DNA of 64,000 nt from Pelodictyon luteolum (lineage in GTDB: Bacteria > Bacteroidota > Chlorobiia > Chlorobiales > Chlorobiaceae), in NCBI GenBank assembly GCA_020721225.1, contig DYNE01000004.1, forward strand, positions 21,001-85,000, written 5' to 3'. How positions within the stretch are numbered: position 1 is the first letter of the stretch; each line of letters starts with the position of its first letter. Shown here piece by piece: positions 42,693 to 53,987 of the stretch. A program made the position numbers and the translations under genes. The notes beneath the pieces are model-generated. The model was given only the letters and a program-made list of their open reading frames with translations, ran no database searches and was not told the origin of the DNA.

Positions 42693-43679
42693 ATGAAAGC
42701 TGCAATAACGGCGACAGCCAAATATTTACCAGACGGAGTCATGAGTAATCATGACCTCGAACTGATGCTTGAAACCAACGATGAATGGATTCGTTCGAGA
42801 ACCGGTATCAGTGAGCGGCGTATCATGAATGACCCGGACAAGGCGACATCGTTCATGTGCGGCGAGGTAGCAAAGCTGCTGCTTGCGAAACGAGGCATCA
42901 CTGCTGAAGATGTCGAGCTTATTATTATAGCGACCATGACGCCTGACATGCTGTTTCCATCGACAGCATGCTTTGTGCAAAGCATAATCGGAGCGACAAA
43001 GGCATGGGCTTTCGACCTTAATGCCGCATGTTCCGGATTTATTTTTGCTCTCAATACAGCAGCGAAGTTTATTGAATCGGGAGCCCATAAAAACGTTATG
43101 GTGATCGGTGGAGATAAAATGTCTTCGATCGTCGATTATACCGACCGCTCCACCTCCATACTCTTCGGTGACGGAGCTGCCGGAGTTCTTCTCGAACCAG
43201 CCAGAGAGGGATATGGTATTCTCGATGCGCGCCTCTATTCCGACGGAACAAACGGCAAAGATCATCTGCTGATGACCGGTGGTGGAAGCCTCCATCCAGC
43301 AACACATGAAACCGTCGAAAAACGGATGCACTACATTTATCAGGACGGGAAACAGGTTTTCAAGGCGGCCGTAACGGCAATGGCCGATACCGCAGCGGAA
43401 ATCATGCATCGAAACAATCTCGATGCAGACACTATATCCTGGCTGGTTCCACATCAGGCGAATCAGCGCATCATCAATGCCACTGCAGAACGAATGGGCC
43501 TGAGCGGAGAAAAAGTCATATCGAACATCGCTCATTACGGAAATACAACTGCCGGAACAATCCCTATCTGTCTTGCCGAACTCGACGAAGCACAGAAGCT
43601 GGAAACCGGATCGAACCTGGTACTGGTGAGCTTCGGTGCGGGATACACCTGGGGCGGGATGTATATCAAATGGCAATAA
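42693..43679 (+). CDS. fabH: 3-oxoacyl-ACP synthase III (KAS III)
   Basis: Condenses acetyl-CoA with malonyl-ACP to start fatty-acid synthesis. 328 residues, catalytic triad in view: C113 (NAACSGF), His in VPHQANQRI (~250) and Asn in [12 protein letters not shown] (~280). [13 protein letters not shown] and [13 protein letters not shown] (the C-terminal loop) are typical. 97 bp after plsX and 30 bp before fabD. Confidence 0.97.
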   Translation: MKAAITATAKYLPDGVMSNHDLELMLETNDEWIRSRTGISERRIMNDPDKATSFMCGEVAKLLLAKRGITAEDVELIIIATMTPDMLFPSTACFVQSIIGATKAWAFDLNAACSGFIFALNTAAKFIESGAHKNVMVIGGDKMSSIVDYTDRSTSILFGDGAAGVLLEPAREGYGILDARLYSDGTNGKDHLLMTGGGSLHPATHETVEKRMHYIYQDGKQVFKAAVTAMADTAAEIMHRNNLDADTISWLVPHQANQRIINATAERMGLSGEKVISNIAHYGNTTAGTIPICLAELDEAQKLETGSNLVLVSFGAGYTWGGMYIKWQ

Positions 43680-43709
43680 TACTCACATTACCATAGAAAC
43701 AGCGCATTC

Positions 43710-44618
43710 ATGAAAGCATTTGTTTTTCCGGGACAGGGCTCCCAGTATTGCGGAATGGGCAGGGATATATTCGACTCATTCCCTGCCGCACAAGAGATGA
43801 TGCGAAAAGCTGATGAAATTCTTGGCTTTTCAATTACCGACATCATGTTTTCCGGCAGCGAAGATGACCTCCGCCAGACCAGGTATACACAGCCAGCGGT
43901 GTTTCTGCACAGCATGGCAGCAGCGTCGTTGCTCGGCAATGAAGACGTTACAATGACGGCAGGACACAGTCTTGGCGAGTACAGCGCACTTTGCTTTGCC
44001 GGAGCCATCAGCTTCGATGATGCCATCCATATCGTTGCAAGAAGAGGCGAACTGATGCAGCAAGCCGGCAGGCAGAATCCGGGAACGATGGCTGCGCTGA
44101 TCGGCATGCCGGACAATGCTGTAGCGAACCTGCTGGCAGAAGCGGCATCGGAAGGAGTCGTTCAGGCTGCGAACTTCAATTCTCCGGGTCAGGTAGTTAT
44201 TTCCGGTGATGTCGGCGCAATAAAAAAAGCCATAGAGCTGGCTCCATCACATGGAGCGAGAATGGCAAAGGAGCTCGTTGTTTCGGGAGCCTTCCACTCT
44301 CCGCTTATGAAACCGGCGGAACAGGAGCTTGCCGCTGCGCTCGAACTCGTAGAAATCAGGGACGCACGGATACCGGTCTGCATGAATGCTGTTGCCGAAC
44401 CTGTTACAGCGGCTGCCGAAATACGAAAAAATCTGATCATGCAGCTTACAAGCCCGGTGCTCTGGACACAGTCAATTGAAGCGATGATACGGAACGGCAT
44501 AACGGATTTCGTTGAAATCGGCCCTCAGAAGGTTCTGCAGGGACTGATCAAAAGAATTGACAAATCGGTCAGGAACAGCGGTATCGACACTGCGGAAGAT
44601 ATCCGGCAGAATATGTGA
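43710..44618 (+). CDS. fabD: Malonyl-CoA:ACP transacylase
   Basis: Loads malonate on ACP. 302 residues: [15 protein letters not shown] at the start, the nucleophile S87 in [10 protein letters not shown], the Arg in [10 protein letters not shown], and the catalytic His in [17 protein letters not shown] and [14 protein letters not shown] near the end. Lies between fabH and fabG. Confidence 0.97.
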   Translation: MKAFVFPGQGSQYCGMGRDIFDSFPAAQEMMRKADEILGFSITDIMFSGSEDDLRQTRYTQPAVFLHSMAAASLLGNEDVTMTAGHSLGEYSALCFAGAISFDDAIHIVARRGELMQQAGRQNPGTMAALIGMPDNAVANLLAEAASEGVVQAANFNSPGQVVISGDVGAIKKAIELAPSHGARMAKELVVSGAFHSPLMKPAEQELAAALELVEIRDARIPVCMNAVAEPVTAAAEIRKNLIMQLTSPVLWTQSIEAMIRNGITDFVEIGPQKVLQGLIKRIDKSVRNSGIDTAEDIRQNM

Positions 44619-44672
44619 ACATTCTCATAAAAGAGAGCTGGACTGTAACCATTAACAGAAGAAGAATAAACC

Positions 44673-45410
44673 ATGTTTGAAGGAAAAATCGCAGTGGTAA
44701 CCGGTGCCGCCAGAGGAATCGGACAGGCTATAGCCTTTGATCTTGCCGCAAAAGGAGCAGGAGTGGTCGTTTGCGACATCAAGGAAGAATGGCTTGCAGA
44801 AACCGCAGAGGGAATCAGAAAACTCGGCCGTGAGGCCTGGTGCAGGGAGCTCGACGTCACGAATACTGAAGCCGTGCAAAACGTTTTTTCCGAGATTGCT
44901 GAAGCGACCGGCAGAATCGATATTCTTGTCAACAACGCGGGCATTACCCGTGACGGGCTGCTGATGCGAATGAGTGAAGAGGACTGGGATGCCGTTCTCA
45001 CGGTAAACCTGAAAGGAACCTTCGCCTGTACGAAAGCGGTTACCCGCACCATGATGAAACAGCGATCGGGCGCCATAGTCAATATTGCTTCGGTTATCGG
45101 CCTCATGGGCAATGCCGGACAGGCTAACTATGCCGCATCGAAGGGCGGTGTCATCTCTTTCACCAAATCGGTCGCCAAAGAGTTCGCCTCACGCAATATC
45201 CGTGTCAACGCTGTAGCCCCCGGGTTCATTGCCTCGAAAATGACCGATGCACTATCCGATGAGGTCCGCAAAAAAATGCTCGATGTCATACCGCTTTCGC
45301 GTTTCGGTCAGCCGGAAGATGTAGCTCGGGTTGTATCGTTCCTTGCAGGCGACGATGCCGCATACATTACAGGCGAAGTGATCAACATCAGCGGCGGCAT
45401 GGTCATGTAA
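44673..45410 (+). CDS. fabG: 3-oxoacyl-ACP reductase
   Basis: Reduces 3-oxoacyl-ACP with NADPH. 245 residues: TGAARGIG (10-17), [15 protein letters not shown]137 region [21 protein letters not shown], and the family end ISGGMVM. ARGIG plus Arg nearby fits NADPH. 54 bp after fabD. Confidence 0.96.
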   Translation: MFEGKIAVVTGAARGIGQAIAFDLAAKGAGVVVCDIKEEWLAETAEGIRKLGREAWCRELDVTNTEAVQNVFSEIAEATGRIDILVNNAGITRDGLLMRMSEEDWDAVLTVNLKGTFACTKAVTRTMMKQRSGAIVNIASVIGLMGNAGQANYAASKGGVISFTKSVAKEFASRNIRVNAVAPGFIASKMTDALSDEVRKKMLDVIPLSRFGQPEDVARVVSFLAGDDAAYITGEVINISGGMVM

Positions 45411-45496
45411 TTTGGGCAAGCTTATTTTCTTTGTATATTATTCGACATTTTCAATTTTTTTATCCATAACACAACACTAATCAGGAGAACAAAACA

Positions 45497-45733
45497 ATGA
45501 GTGAAGCTGAAATCAAAGATAAGGTATACGATATTATTGTCAGCAAAATGGGCGTCAACAAAGACCAGATCAAGCCGGAATCCAAATTTTCCGATGACCT
45601 TGGCGCAGACTCTCTCGACACCGTCGAACTGATCATGGAACTTGAAAACGAATTCGGAGTTCAGATTCCTGACGAAGACGCAGAAAAGATCAGCACTGTC
45701 CAGCAGGCCATCGATTACATCGTAAAAAAGTAA
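45497..45733 (+). CDS. acpP: Acyl carrier protein
   Basis: 78 residues, very acidic. The phosphopantetheine site is S39 in [18 protein letters not shown]. The 86-bp gap before it is A/T rich (including TATATTATTCG and a poly-T) and may hold an extra promoter, in keeping with high ACP demand; an A/G-rich ribosome-binding stretch (CAGGAGAACA) precedes the ATG. Confidence 0.97.
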   Translation: MSEAEIKDKVYDIIVSKMGVNKDQIKPESKFSDDLGADSLDTVELIMELENEFGVQIPDEDAEKISTVQQAIDYIVKK

Positions 45734-45781
45734 CCTCCCTTAGGGATCTTTACAGCCAGAAGCAACATTAAAACACCACAG

Positions 45782-47038
45782 ATGGGTCAGGATCGCAAAA
45801 GAGTAGTCGTCACAGGAATCGGGATTTTATCCCCTATAGGCCTCGGTATGGATGAGTTCTGGACCGGCCTGGTACAGGGCAGAAGCGGTGCCGCACCTAT
45901 AACCTATTTCGATACAACCGATTTTGCAACAACCTTTGCATGCGAGCTGAAAAATTTTTCCGCTTTCGATTATATCGACAGAAAATCAGCTGACCGCATG
46001 GATCCATACTGTCAATATGCTGTCATTGCCGCAGAACAGGCCCTGAAAGATTCGGGGCTTGACCTGCAGGCAATCGATCCTCTCAGAATTGGCGTGGTGC
46101 ACGGCTCAGGCATAGGAGGAATGACCACCTACGATCAGCAGTTCCGTACGTATCTTGAACGTGGCCCGAGAAGGATCAGTCCGTTTTTCATTCCCATGCT
46201 CATCCCGGACATCGCAGCCGGACAGATTTCCATGAAATTCGGTCTTATGGGTCCGAATCATGCAACGGCATCCGCCTGTGCAACGTCACTGCATGCGATT
46301 ATCGATGCATGGATGATTCTGCAGCTCGGTATGGCCGACTACATGGTGTGCGGAGGCTCGGAAGCTCCCATAACTCCGATGAGCATCGGCGGGTTCAACT
46401 CCTCTCGCGCACTTTCAACCGCTAACGAGAGACCGGAAAAGGCATCCCGTCCTTACGACCGTGATCGTGACGGTTTTGTCATGGGAGAAGGCGCCGGAAC
46501 GCTGATTCTTGAAACCCTTGAATCTGCAAAAGCCCGTGGCGCTAAAATTTATGGAGAAATCGCCGGCGTAGGCGCAACCGCCGACGCCTACCATCTTACT
46601 GCACCTCACCCGGAAGGCGCTGGCGCGGTCAATGCCATGAAAGCCGCGTTATCCATTGCGAATATCACTCCGGAACATATCGGCTACATCAACACTCACG
46701 GCACATCGACGCCGCTCGGCGACATCGCGGAGATCACGGCAATCAAGAAAGTATTCGGCGATCATGCGAAAAAACTGAGTATCAGCTCATCAAAATCCAT
46801 GACAGGACATCTGCTTGGAGCTGCAGGTGCTGTTGAATCGATCGTCTGCCTGCTGGCCATGCAGAACTCGACGGTTCCTCCGACCATCAATAATGACAAT
46901 CTTGATCCCCAGATCGATCTCGATATAACGCCAAACAAACCCAAAACGCGTGCGATAGAGTACGCTCTGAACAATGGATTCGGCTTTGGAGGTCATAATG
47001 CAACCCTGATTTTCAAGAACGGATCTACACTCTCTTAA
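45782..47038 (+). CDS. fabF: 3-oxoacyl-ACP synthase II (KAS II)
   Basis: Elongates acyl-ACP. 418 residues: catalytic C166 ([13 protein letters not shown]), His in [11 protein letters not shown] (~305) and His in [11 protein letters not shown] (~343), with the family ends [14 protein letters not shown]. 48 bp after acpP and 13 bp before rnc. Confidence 0.97.
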   Translation: MGQDRKRVVVTGIGILSPIGLGMDEFWTGLVQGRSGAAPITYFDTTDFATTFACELKNFSAFDYIDRKSADRMDPYCQYAVIAAEQALKDSGLDLQAIDPLRIGVVHGSGIGGMTTYDQQFRTYLERGPRRISPFFIPMLIPDIAAGQISMKFGLMGPNHATASACATSLHAIIDAWMILQLGMADYMVCGGSEAPITPMSIGGFNSSRALSTANERPEKASRPYDRDRDGFVMGEGAGTLILETLESAKARGAKIYGEIAGVGATADAYHLTAPHPEGAGAVNAMKAALSIANITPEHIGYINTHGTSTPLGDIAEITAIKKVFGDHAKKLSISSSKSMTGHLLGAAGAVESIVCLLAMQNSTVPPTINNDNLDPQIDLDITPNKPKTRAIEYALNNGFGFGGHNATLIFKNGSTLS

Positions 47039-47051
47039 TGAGTCCCTCTGT

Positions 47052-47873
47052 ATGGAGCTGTTCTGGCAAAAACTGACAGCTTTTGCTTTTCACCGCTCTC
47101 AGCAGTTTGACAAGGGTGAACATGCACCCCGAGACGACTCGGATGTAAAGCTTCCTGAACCTCTGCAGACATTTGTAGCGGCTATAATCGGCTCTGCCGT
47201 AAATGACCCGGCCCTGTATCTGACAGCGCTGACCCATCGTTCAGTAACACACGACGCCTCGGTTCCGGGAACAGAATCCAATCAGCGTCTCGAATTTCTT
47301 GGTGACGCGGTTCTCGATATGGTCATATCGGAATATCTTTTCCGCTCATTCCCGGACAGCGCAGAAGGTGACCTTTCGAGCAACAGGGCAAAAATCGTCA
47401 ACAGAAAATCTCTTGCCGGTTTTGCACAAACCATGGGACTGGGACACTATCTCATTATCGGAGAGTCGGCAGACTGCAACAAAATCAGAACCAGTGAATC
47501 GGCTCTTGCCGATGCTTTCGAATCCCTCACCGGCGCGATTTATCTCGATAAGGGACTTGATGCCGTACGTAACTTCGTCATCAAGCAGGTCATCGAACAT
47601 GTCGATTTCAAAACCATCGTCGCCTCGGAACACAACTATAAAAGCCGGCTGATTGAATACACCCAGTCGCATCACATCCCTCCTCCGGTTTATACGGTCA
47701 TTGCCCAGATAGGCGCCGAGCATGAAAAGGTTTTCACAATCGAAGTCTCCTGTGCCGGCTGTATATGCGGCAGGGGATCCGCTCCAAGAAAAAAAGATGC
47801 CGAACAGCTTGCCGCGAAGGAAGCTGTCGAGATACTCGTAAAAGCGGGACAGAGCGCATTGCCGGAACTGTAA
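47052..47873 (+). CDS. rnc: Ribonuclease III
   Basis: Cuts double-stranded RNA in rRNA and mRNA processing. 273 residues: an N-terminal extension of ~40, the nuclease domain with the signature [20 protein letters not shown] (E and D of the metal site) and [17 protein letters not shown] (second acidic pair), and a C-terminal double-strand binding domain ([19 protein letters not shown], ending [17 protein letters not shown]). Last gene of the fab cluster; gcvPB starts 116 bp downstream. Confidence 0.96.
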   Translation: MELFWQKLTAFAFHRSQQFDKGEHAPRDDSDVKLPEPLQTFVAAIIGSAVNDPALYLTALTHRSVTHDASVPGTESNQRLEFLGDAVLDMVISEYLFRSFPDSAEGDLSSNRAKIVNRKSLAGFAQTMGLGHYLIIGESADCNKIRTSESALADAFESLTGAIYLDKGLDAVRNFVIKQVIEHVDFKTIVASEHNYKSRLIEYTQSHHIPPPVYTVIAQIGAEHEKVFTIEVSCAGCICGRGSAPRKKDAEQLAAKEAVEILVKAGQSALPEL

Positions 47874-47989
47874 GACCGATCCATGCGAACGACGCTGTTT
47901 TTTGGCCTATGGGTTTGAGCATTTCACCGCAGTGCTCTATATTGCTTTTCAATTATGCCATTCAGACCACTTCACGACGCAGTGCAATC

Positions 47990-49450
47990 ATGATAGAAAA
48001 ACTGATTTTTGATTTATCCAGAGATGGCCGTAAAGGATACAGCCTCTCCGGTAACGACATACCGGAACTCTCCGTTGAAGCGGTTCTTCCGGATAAATTC
48101 CTGAGAACCAAACCGGCAGATCTTCCCGAAGTTCCGGAAAGTGAAGTTGTCAGACATTTTATCCGGCTATCCAACATGAACTACCATGTTGACAAAAACA
48201 TGTACCCTCTGGGCAGCTGTACCATGAAGTACAATCCGAAAGTCAATGATGCCGCATGCGATCTGGCCGGGTTCAGCGAACTGCACCCCCTCCAGCCCGA
48301 AGAAACGGTTCAGGGCGCCCTGCAGATGATGTATGAACTCAGCGGCATGCTTGCTGAAATCGCCGGAATGGCCGCCGTTACCCTGCAGCCGGCTGCAGGC
48401 GCTCACGGAGAGCTGACAGGAATTCTGCTTATCAAAAAATATCACGAAGCAAGAGGATCAAAACGCAGTAAACTGCTGGTCGTGGATTCGGCTCACGGTA
48501 CAAACCCCGCTTCGGCGGCAATCGCCGGCTATGAGATTATTTCCGTATCGAGCAATGCTGACGGACGTACCGATCTTGGCGATCTGAAAGCAAAACTTGA
48601 CGGCGAGGTTGCTGCGCTCATGCTCACGAACCCCAATACGATCGGCCTTTTTGAAAAAGATATCCTGACCATAGCACAGATGGTGCATGAAAACGGCAGT
48701 CTGCTCTATATGGATGGTGCAAACATGAATGCCCTGCTCGGCATCACACGGCCTGGAGATATGGGTTTCGATGTCGTACACTACAATCTCCATAAATCTT
48801 TTTCAGCCCCTCATGGCGGAGGCGGACCGGGAAGCGGTCCGGTAGGTGTCTGCGAAAAACTCATACCTTATATGCCCGTACCGGTTATCGATCGGATCGA
48901 AACCCCCGAAGGAAGCTCCTATCGTCTGAATACGAACCATCCGGAAAGCATCGGAAGAATGATGAATTTCTATGGAAACTTCGCGGTACTCATCCGGGCC
49001 TATACCTATATCCGCATGCTTGGAGGCGCAGGATTGAGAAGAGTTTCAGAGAATGCCATTATCAATGCAAACTACCTTCTTGCCCGTCTCGACAGCCGTT
49101 ACGATCTTCCATACCCGAAACCGGTTCTTCATGAGTTCTGTCTTTCCGGCGACAGACAGAAAAAAGCACACGGAGTAAAAACACTCGATATTGCCAAGCG
49201 ACTGCTCGACTACGGTTACCATGCACCGACCATCTACTTCCCGCTCATTGTCTGCGAAGCGTTGATGATCGAACCGACGGAAACCGAAACTCGCGAAACG
49301 CTCGATCTCTTTGCAGAAGCACTGCTCTGTATTGCGGACGAAGCCGAAAATTCCCCGGAACTGATACTTTCGGCCCCGGTAAACACTCCGGTCAAAAGAC
49401 TCGATGAAGCACAGGCCTCGCGACAGCTGAATATCTGCTGTCAGGGTTGA
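47990..49450 (+). CDS. gcvPB: Glycine dehydrogenase (decarboxylating) subunit 2
   Basis: One half of the P-protein of the glycine cleavage system. I start at ATG 47990 (486 residues, [20 protein letters not shown]); the frame extends into rnc but that part is not GcvP. PLP Lys is K269 in [46 protein letters not shown] and [11 protein letters not shown] are typical. The split P-protein (gcvPA + gcvPB) is common in this lineage; gcvPA, gcvT and gcvH are not in the window. Confidence 0.95.
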   Translation: MIEKLIFDLSRDGRKGYSLSGNDIPELSVEAVLPDKFLRTKPADLPEVPESEVVRHFIRLSNMNYHVDKNMYPLGSCTMKYNPKVNDAACDLAGFSELHPLQPEETVQGALQMMYELSGMLAEIAGMAAVTLQPAAGAHGELTGILLIKKYHEARGSKRSKLLVVDSAHGTNPASAAIAGYEIISVSSNADGRTDLGDLKAKLDGEVAALMLTNPNTIGLFEKDILTIAQMVHENGSLLYMDGANMNALLGITRPGDMGFDVVHYNLHKSFSAPHGGGGPGSGPVGVCEKLIPYMPVPVIDRIETPEGSSYRLNTNHPESIGRMMNFYGNFAVLIRAYTYIRMLGGAGLRRVSENAIINANYLLARLDSRYDLPYPKPVLHEFCLSGDRQKKAHGVKTLDIAKRLLDYGYHAPTIYFPLIVCEALMIEPTETETRETLDLFAEALLCIADEAENSPELILSAPVNTPVKRLDEAQASRQLNICCQG

Positions 49451-49601
49451 CTCCAGGCGGCGTCACCCCAGCGTACGTAACCATACGATTGCGAACGCTG
49501 AGGAGGAGGCTCGGCCATTCGACTCAGAAGTAACCATAAGTTCACATAGATGATTTTGCTGCAGCGTTATCCGGACGTATACTCTAACAAAAACCGGGAA
49601 G

Positions 49602-50114
49602 ATGTCCTTGCTCAGTTCAAAAGTTCTGGTTCTGAACAGCAGTTACGAGCCATTACGTATATGCGACGCCCAGAAAGCCGTTCTGTTGCTCTTCGGCGGT
49701 AAAGCCGTGCCGGTCGCGCACCACCCGGAGAAAGCGATCTGTACGGTTTCCTGCTGTTTTCCCCTTCCGAGCATTATCCGCCTGAATGTATTTGTAAGGG
49801 TACCCTTCAAGAAAATCATGCTGAACAAAAAAAACATTCTCAGAAGGGATGCGTTCCGCTGTCAGTATTGCGGAAGAACGGATCTGCCGCTGACTGTCGA
49901 TCATATACTGCCCAGATCCAGAGGTGGTGAAGAATCATGGGAAAACCTGATTACGGCCTGCCTCCGCTGTAACACAAAAAAAGGGAACCGAACTCCCTCG
50001 GAAGCAGGAATGGCAACTCGGTCTAAACCGGCACGACCCAACCACATTATCTTCATGCAGCAGTTGACAGCTTCCGTGTCGGACGAATGGAAGCCCTATC
50101 TGTTCATGAGCTGA
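49602..50114 (+). CDS. HNH-family nuclease
   Basis: 170 residues. The C-terminal part holds a zinc-binding HNH motif: C87 and C90 (FRCQYCGRT), the DH pair D100-H101 ([13 protein letters not shown]), N115 in SWENL, C120 and C123 ([14 protein letters not shown]). The N-terminal part ([26 protein letters not shown]-like [13 protein letters not shown]) is the domain common to the large group of housekeeping HNH proteins found in many bacteria. Substrate unknown. It precedes the deaminase gene by 27 bp on the same strand. Confidence 0.86.
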   Translation: MSLLSSKVLVLNSSYEPLRICDAQKAVLLLFGGKAVPVAHHPEKAICTVSCCFPLPSIIRLNVFVRVPFKKIMLNKKNILRRDAFRCQYCGRTDLPLTVDHILPRSRGGEESWENLITACLRCNTKKGNRTPSEAGMATRSKPARPNHIIFMQQLTASVSDEWKPYLFMS

Positions 50115-50141
50115 ACCATCCAACTTTCGAAAAAGCCGACT

Positions 50142-50726
50142 ATGCTTTTCTGCAATCCGGAACTGTTGCTGCCCGATACGATACGGGCGTTTATCGAAAC
50201 CCTTCCGGATACGATACCGGATCAGAAAAAAAGAATGCTCACGGTTATCGAGCTGTCCCGTCTCAATGTTCTGCACTCTACCGGCGGACCTTTCGGAGCT
50301 GCCGTATTTACGAGCAAAACCGGCAGACTTATTGCAGCCGGCGTCAATGTCGTTGTCGAAAGCCGCTGCTCACATGCCCATGCGGAAATGGTTGCGCTCG
50401 CAGCTGCGGAACACTATCTGAAAACATACGACCTCGGCTTGCCGGAACTGCCGGATCTTGAACTGGTCACATCGACAGAGCCTTGCGCCATGTGTTTCGG
50501 TGCAATTATCTGGTCGGGGATCAGAAAGGTCATCTCGGGAGCAACCAGCCGCGATGCAGAAGCGGCCGGATTTGACGAAGGCCCGAAACCGGACAACTGG
50601 ATAGCATGCCTTGAAGCTCGAGGCATTACCGTTATCACCGAGCTATGCAGAAGCGAAGCTGGAACCGTTCTGAAAGCATACAATACCGGAGGCGGCCCGA
50701 TTTATAATCCGCAACGGGCAAGGTAA
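50142..50726 (+). CDS. Nucleoside/cytosine deaminase-superfamily protein
   Basis: 194 residues of the zinc-dependent cytidine deaminase fold: H80-A81-E82 (HAE) and C115-x2-C118 (PCAMC). GGPFGAAVFTSKTGRLIAAG and ESRCSHAHAEMVA match the guanine deaminase/TadA-like branch, and the tail DNWIACLEARGITVITE is longer than in TadA. The substrate (guanine, cytosine or other) cannot be set. Its neighbours give no pathway hint. Confidence 0.82.
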   Translation: MLFCNPELLLPDTIRAFIETLPDTIPDQKKRMLTVIELSRLNVLHSTGGPFGAAVFTSKTGRLIAAGVNVVVESRCSHAHAEMVALAAAEHYLKTYDLGLPELPDLELVTSTEPCAMCFGAIIWSGIRKVISGATSRDAEAAGFDEGPKPDNWIACLEARGITVITELCRSEAGTVLKAYNTGGGPIYNPQRAR

Positions 50727-50745
50727 CGACAAAAAGCCCCCTCCG

Positions 50746-51834
50746 CTAAAGGGTCATCTCCCCGCAGAGCACGGTTTCGATTCCCCGCTCAACCGCTTCA
50801 CGGCCACTTCCATCGATCATGGCTCTCCCTGTCAGACAGATCAGCTTTGCAAGCGTCGCTTCAGCCGTAAGGTCATGTCCGCATACCGCATGCACCTTTC
50901 GCTGCAGTTGGTAACCGGTTTCATAACGCTTCATCTGTACCCGGCCTGAGAGTACCTGAGTCGCATCGACAATCACAACACCCTTATCGGCAGCCCTTGC
51001 AAGCGCGTCGATAAACCCGCTTGAAGCCGGTGCATTGCCCGAACCGAACGATTTGAGCACAATGCCTTTCAACGAAGGCGAAAGAGTAAGCAGAGCATCC
51101 ACCATGCCGGCCTGAATACCCGGAAAAAGCGTCAGGGCAATCACTGAATACTCCGGCAGTACCCGACTCAGCTCCGTAATCTCTCGGCTCCTCAGAGCAT
51201 GGTTTCGTTGCTCGTCCAATGAAACAGAACCCCCCGGAGGATCAAGCAGAACCCTGGGGTTCACGGTCATATCTGTTCCGGCACTGCCAAGTACCGGATA
51301 GTTCGGCGAAAGAAAGGCATTGAACGAACGGGAATCCACTTTGACAGAACGGTTTCCTCTCAGAAGAAGATGATCGAAAAAAAGAGTTACTTCGGGAATT
51401 CTAAAATTCGCCGCAAACATGATCGCTGTAAGGAGATTCTGCACGGCATCGGTTCGCCCGGATGCAAGCGGCAGTTGCGATCCGGTGAATACAACCGGTT
51501 TGGAAAGCCCTTGAAGCAGAAAAGAGAGCGCAGAAGCACTCCACGACATGGTATCGGTTCCATGCAGAATCACAAAACCATCATAACACGCATAACGCTC
51601 AAGCACCCATGAAGCCATTGCCACCCAATCAAGCGGCATAAGATCCGAGCTGTCCACAGGATTTGCCGTCCATTCGATGCTGAACGCAATATCACCCTCC
51701 GAACAACGAATGCTGCCGTTCCTGAAACAGGGCAGAGCGTAAACTCTCTTCCTGAAAAGCTCGCCGCTCACCGGAGCAAGCGGACTCCCCTCACATCCCA
51801 TGGTTCCGCCGGTATAGAGTACAGCTATCTTCAT
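50746..51834 (-). CDS. L-asparaginase, cytoplasmic type I
   Basis: Hydrolyses asparagine to aspartate and ammonia. 362 residues, no signal peptide. The first active-site loop is YTGGTMGC (T11 nucleophile), the second is HGTDTMSWSA (T93, D94), and the Lys in RGNRSVKVDSRSF completes the site. The region up to residue ~200 (PVVFTGSQLPLASGRTDAVQNL) and the smaller C-terminal domain are complete. Convergent with the deaminase gene, 19 bp apart. Confidence 0.9.
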   Translation of the reverse strand: MKIAVLYTGGTMGCEGSPLAPVSGELFRKRVYALPCFRNGSIRCSEGDIAFSIEWTANPVDSSDLMPLDWVAMASWVLERYACYDGFVILHGTDTMSWSASALSFLLQGLSKPVVFTGSQLPLASGRTDAVQNLLTAIMFAANFRIPEVTLFFDHLLLRGNRSVKVDSRSFNAFLSPNYPVLGSAGTDMTVNPRVLLDPPGGSVSLDEQRNHALRSREITELSRVLPEYSVIALTLFPGIQAGMVDALLTLSPSLKGIVLKSFGSGNAPASSGFIDALARAADKGVVIVDATQVLSGRVQMKRYETGYQLQRKVHAVCGHDLTAEATLAKLICLTGRAMIDGSGREAVERGIETVLCGEMTL

Positions 51835-52195
51835 TTATACGCTCATCGTGATTCGACTGCCTTGACAACACGGCAGTATCTTCTGAAGATAAAAAGGAAT
51901 CTTGTTCTATGCCACATATGGACCTATCTATCATTGTCGAGGGCGGTTCGTGTTCACGCAACAAAATAAACGAGTATAAACGCACAAACGATGCGGGAGA
52001 AACCGAAGGCCTGTCAAGCAGAATCCGCTCACTAATCGAGTAGTCCACTCCGGAGAAGTAGCATCGCCGATGAAGAGAGTAGAAAAATCCGAAAATCTTT
52101 CAAAAAATCAGCCTGTACCGATTCAGCGCTTTTTTTTGTATTCTTTCACAAAGCTCCTTACCAACAGCGGTTGCATTCAGTAAACCGGCAAGTTC
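51835..52195. other. 361-bp intergenic region upstream of nagZ
   Basis: No known gene. A 44-codon open frame (51909-52043, start MPHMDLSIIVEGG) lacks any recognisable feature. The rest is the likely promoter region of nagZ (plus) and of asparaginase (minus); an A/T-rich tract precedes nagZ. Confidence 0.4.
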
Positions 52196-53956
52196 ATGTT
52201 CATGAAAAAAATCTCTCTCATAACGATTTCGCTCCTCGGCTTTGCTGCGCTGCTGATCGCCATTTCCGTCCCGGCTGCCGCAAAATCGAAACCGTCACAA
52301 AAAAAATGGCAGGCACAGTATATCTTCAGCCGTAAGGATTCCGACATAGAAAAAGAACTGCAACGGATGACGCTGGACGAAAAAATCGGCCAGATGATTA
52401 TCGCCCAGACAGAAAGCCGGAACAACAGCGGCGGAGACCCGAATTACCTGCAGCTCCAGCGTTTGGTGCAGCAGGGCAAGGTTGGCGGAATCATGTTCAT
52501 GAAAGGCGACGCATTCAATGCCGCAATGATGGCAAACAATTTTCAATCGCTTGCCTCGCGCCCTCTCTTGATGAGTGCCGACATGGAGAGAGGACTCGCC
52601 ATGCGTCTTTCCGGCGCTACGGAATTCCCTCCGAACATGGCGCTGGCGGCAACGGGGGACCCTGAACTTGCTTTTGCAATGGCAAAAGCCATTGCAGGTG
52701 AAGCACGAACAGTCGGTATTCACCAAAGTTATTCGCCAAACGTTGACCTGAACATCAATCCGGCCAACCCGGTCATCAATACCCGCTCATTCGGCGACAA
52801 TGTCCCGCTTGCCATAACCATGAGCAATGCAATGATCGAAGGATTCCAGGCCAACAACGTCATTGCAACGGCAAAACACTTTCCGGGACACGGCGATGTC
52901 ACTGTTGACAGCCACCTCGCCCTGCCGGTACTCAATGCAGATCGACAGCGCCTCTTTGCCTATGAACTCAGACCATTCAAAGCCGCTATCGACCAGGGTA
53001 TCATCAGCATCATGACCGGTCACCTTGCCGTTCCCGGACTGACAGGCTCCATGGAACCAGCTTCGGTTTCAAAAGCCATCGTCACCGGACTGCTTCGAAA
53101 CGAACTTGGGTTTCAGGGACTCATCATCACTGACGCAATGAACATGAAAGCGCTTTATAACGGCAATAACGTGTCGGAAATGTCCGTTAAAGCAGTTCAG
53201 GCAGGCAACGACCTTCTGCTCTTTTCTCCCGCGCCCGAACTTGCGCATGCCGCAATAATCCAGGCTGTACAGGAGGGCGCGATCCCGATGAATCAGATCG
53301 ACGCATCGGTAAAGCGTATTCTTCAGGTCAAGAATTGGCTCCAGCTCGGAGAAAAAAACCTTGTCGATCTCAACCGGGTACAAAGCCAGATAAGTACCAA
53401 CTCCCACCGCAAGCTTGCTGCAGAGATATCTTCCCGCTCACTGACCGTAGTGAGACAGGACCCTCGCCATCTGCCTCTGAAAAACGGCAGCGTGCTCAAT
53501 ATCATCCTTCAGGACAAGAGCAATCCGGAGCCTGGGCGGGAATATGCGGAAAAACTGAACCGCATTTTTCAATCAACAACGGTACGAATCGATCCACAAA
53601 CCGATCCCCAGACCTATGCTTCGACACTTGCCGTCGCCGGAACGGCTGATGCCGTGATCATTTCCTCCTATGTGCAGGTTTTTTCCGGATCGGGAACACT
53701 CAGACTTACCGGGCTGCAGCAGCAGTTTATCCATTCACTTGCACAATCGATTCCGGAAAATAAACCGCTTATTTTCATTTCCTTCGGCACCCCCTATCTG
53801 ATAAGCGCCTTTCCTGAAATCAAAACTGCCGTTTGCACATACTCATCAAACAGGGAGAGTGAAGATTATGCCTTGCTGCTGCTCAGAGGAGAAATCAAAC
53901 CAGTGGGACATCTGCCCGTATCGCTCCAGGGCGTACTTCCTGAACCCTCTTATTAA
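52196..53956 (+). CDS. Glycoside hydrolase family 3, beta-N-acetylhexosaminidase (NagZ-like), exported
   Basis: Probably removes GlcNAc from muropeptides. 586 residues with a signal peptide: MFMKKISLITISLLGFAALL then AISVPAAAK, cleavage near residue 29. The GH3 beta-hexosaminidase site has the His/Asp general acid in KHFPGHGDVTVDSH (227-240) and the nucleophile D313 in IITDAMNMKAL. After ~370 there is an extra domain of about 210 residues not present in short cytoplasmic NagZ. An outer or periplasmic role is suggested by the signal peptide. Two ATG codons (52196 and 52202) are both possible starts. Confidence 0.85.
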   Translation: MFMKKISLITISLLGFAALLIAISVPAAAKSKPSQKKWQAQYIFSRKDSDIEKELQRMTLDEKIGQMIIAQTESRNNSGGDPNYLQLQRLVQQGKVGGIMFMKGDAFNAAMMANNFQSLASRPLLMSADMERGLAMRLSGATEFPPNMALAATGDPELAFAMAKAIAGEARTVGIHQSYSPNVDLNINPANPVINTRSFGDNVPLAITMSNAMIEGFQANNVIATAKHFPGHGDVTVDSHLALPVLNADRQRLFAYELRPFKAAIDQGIISIMTGHLAVPGLTGSMEPASVSKAIVTGLLRNELGFQGLIITDAMNMKALYNGNNVSEMSVKAVQAGNDLLLFSPAPELAHAAIIQAVQEGAIPMNQIDASVKRILQVKNWLQLGEKNLVDLNRVQSQISTNSHRKLAAEISSRSLTVVRQDPRHLPLKNGSVLNIILQDKSNPEPGREYAEKLNRIFQSTTVRIDPQTDPQTYASTLAVAGTADAVIISSYVQVFSGSGTLRLTGLQQQFIHSLAQSIPENKPLIFISFGTPYLISAFPEIKTAVCTYSSNRESEDYALLLLRGEIKPVGHLPVSLQGVLPEPSY

Positions 53957-53987
53957 AATGTAACCAGGAATTTTTTCAAGATCGATT

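Noticed and set aside
47765..47989. N-terminal extension of gcvPB into rnc
   Set aside because: Overlaps the end of rnc in a different frame; the ATG at 47990 starts the family-like sequence.
51909..52043. 44-codon open frame upstream of nagZ
   Set aside because: No ribosome-binding evidence, no domain and no composition signal; could be chance. Kept only as a note in the intergenic entry.
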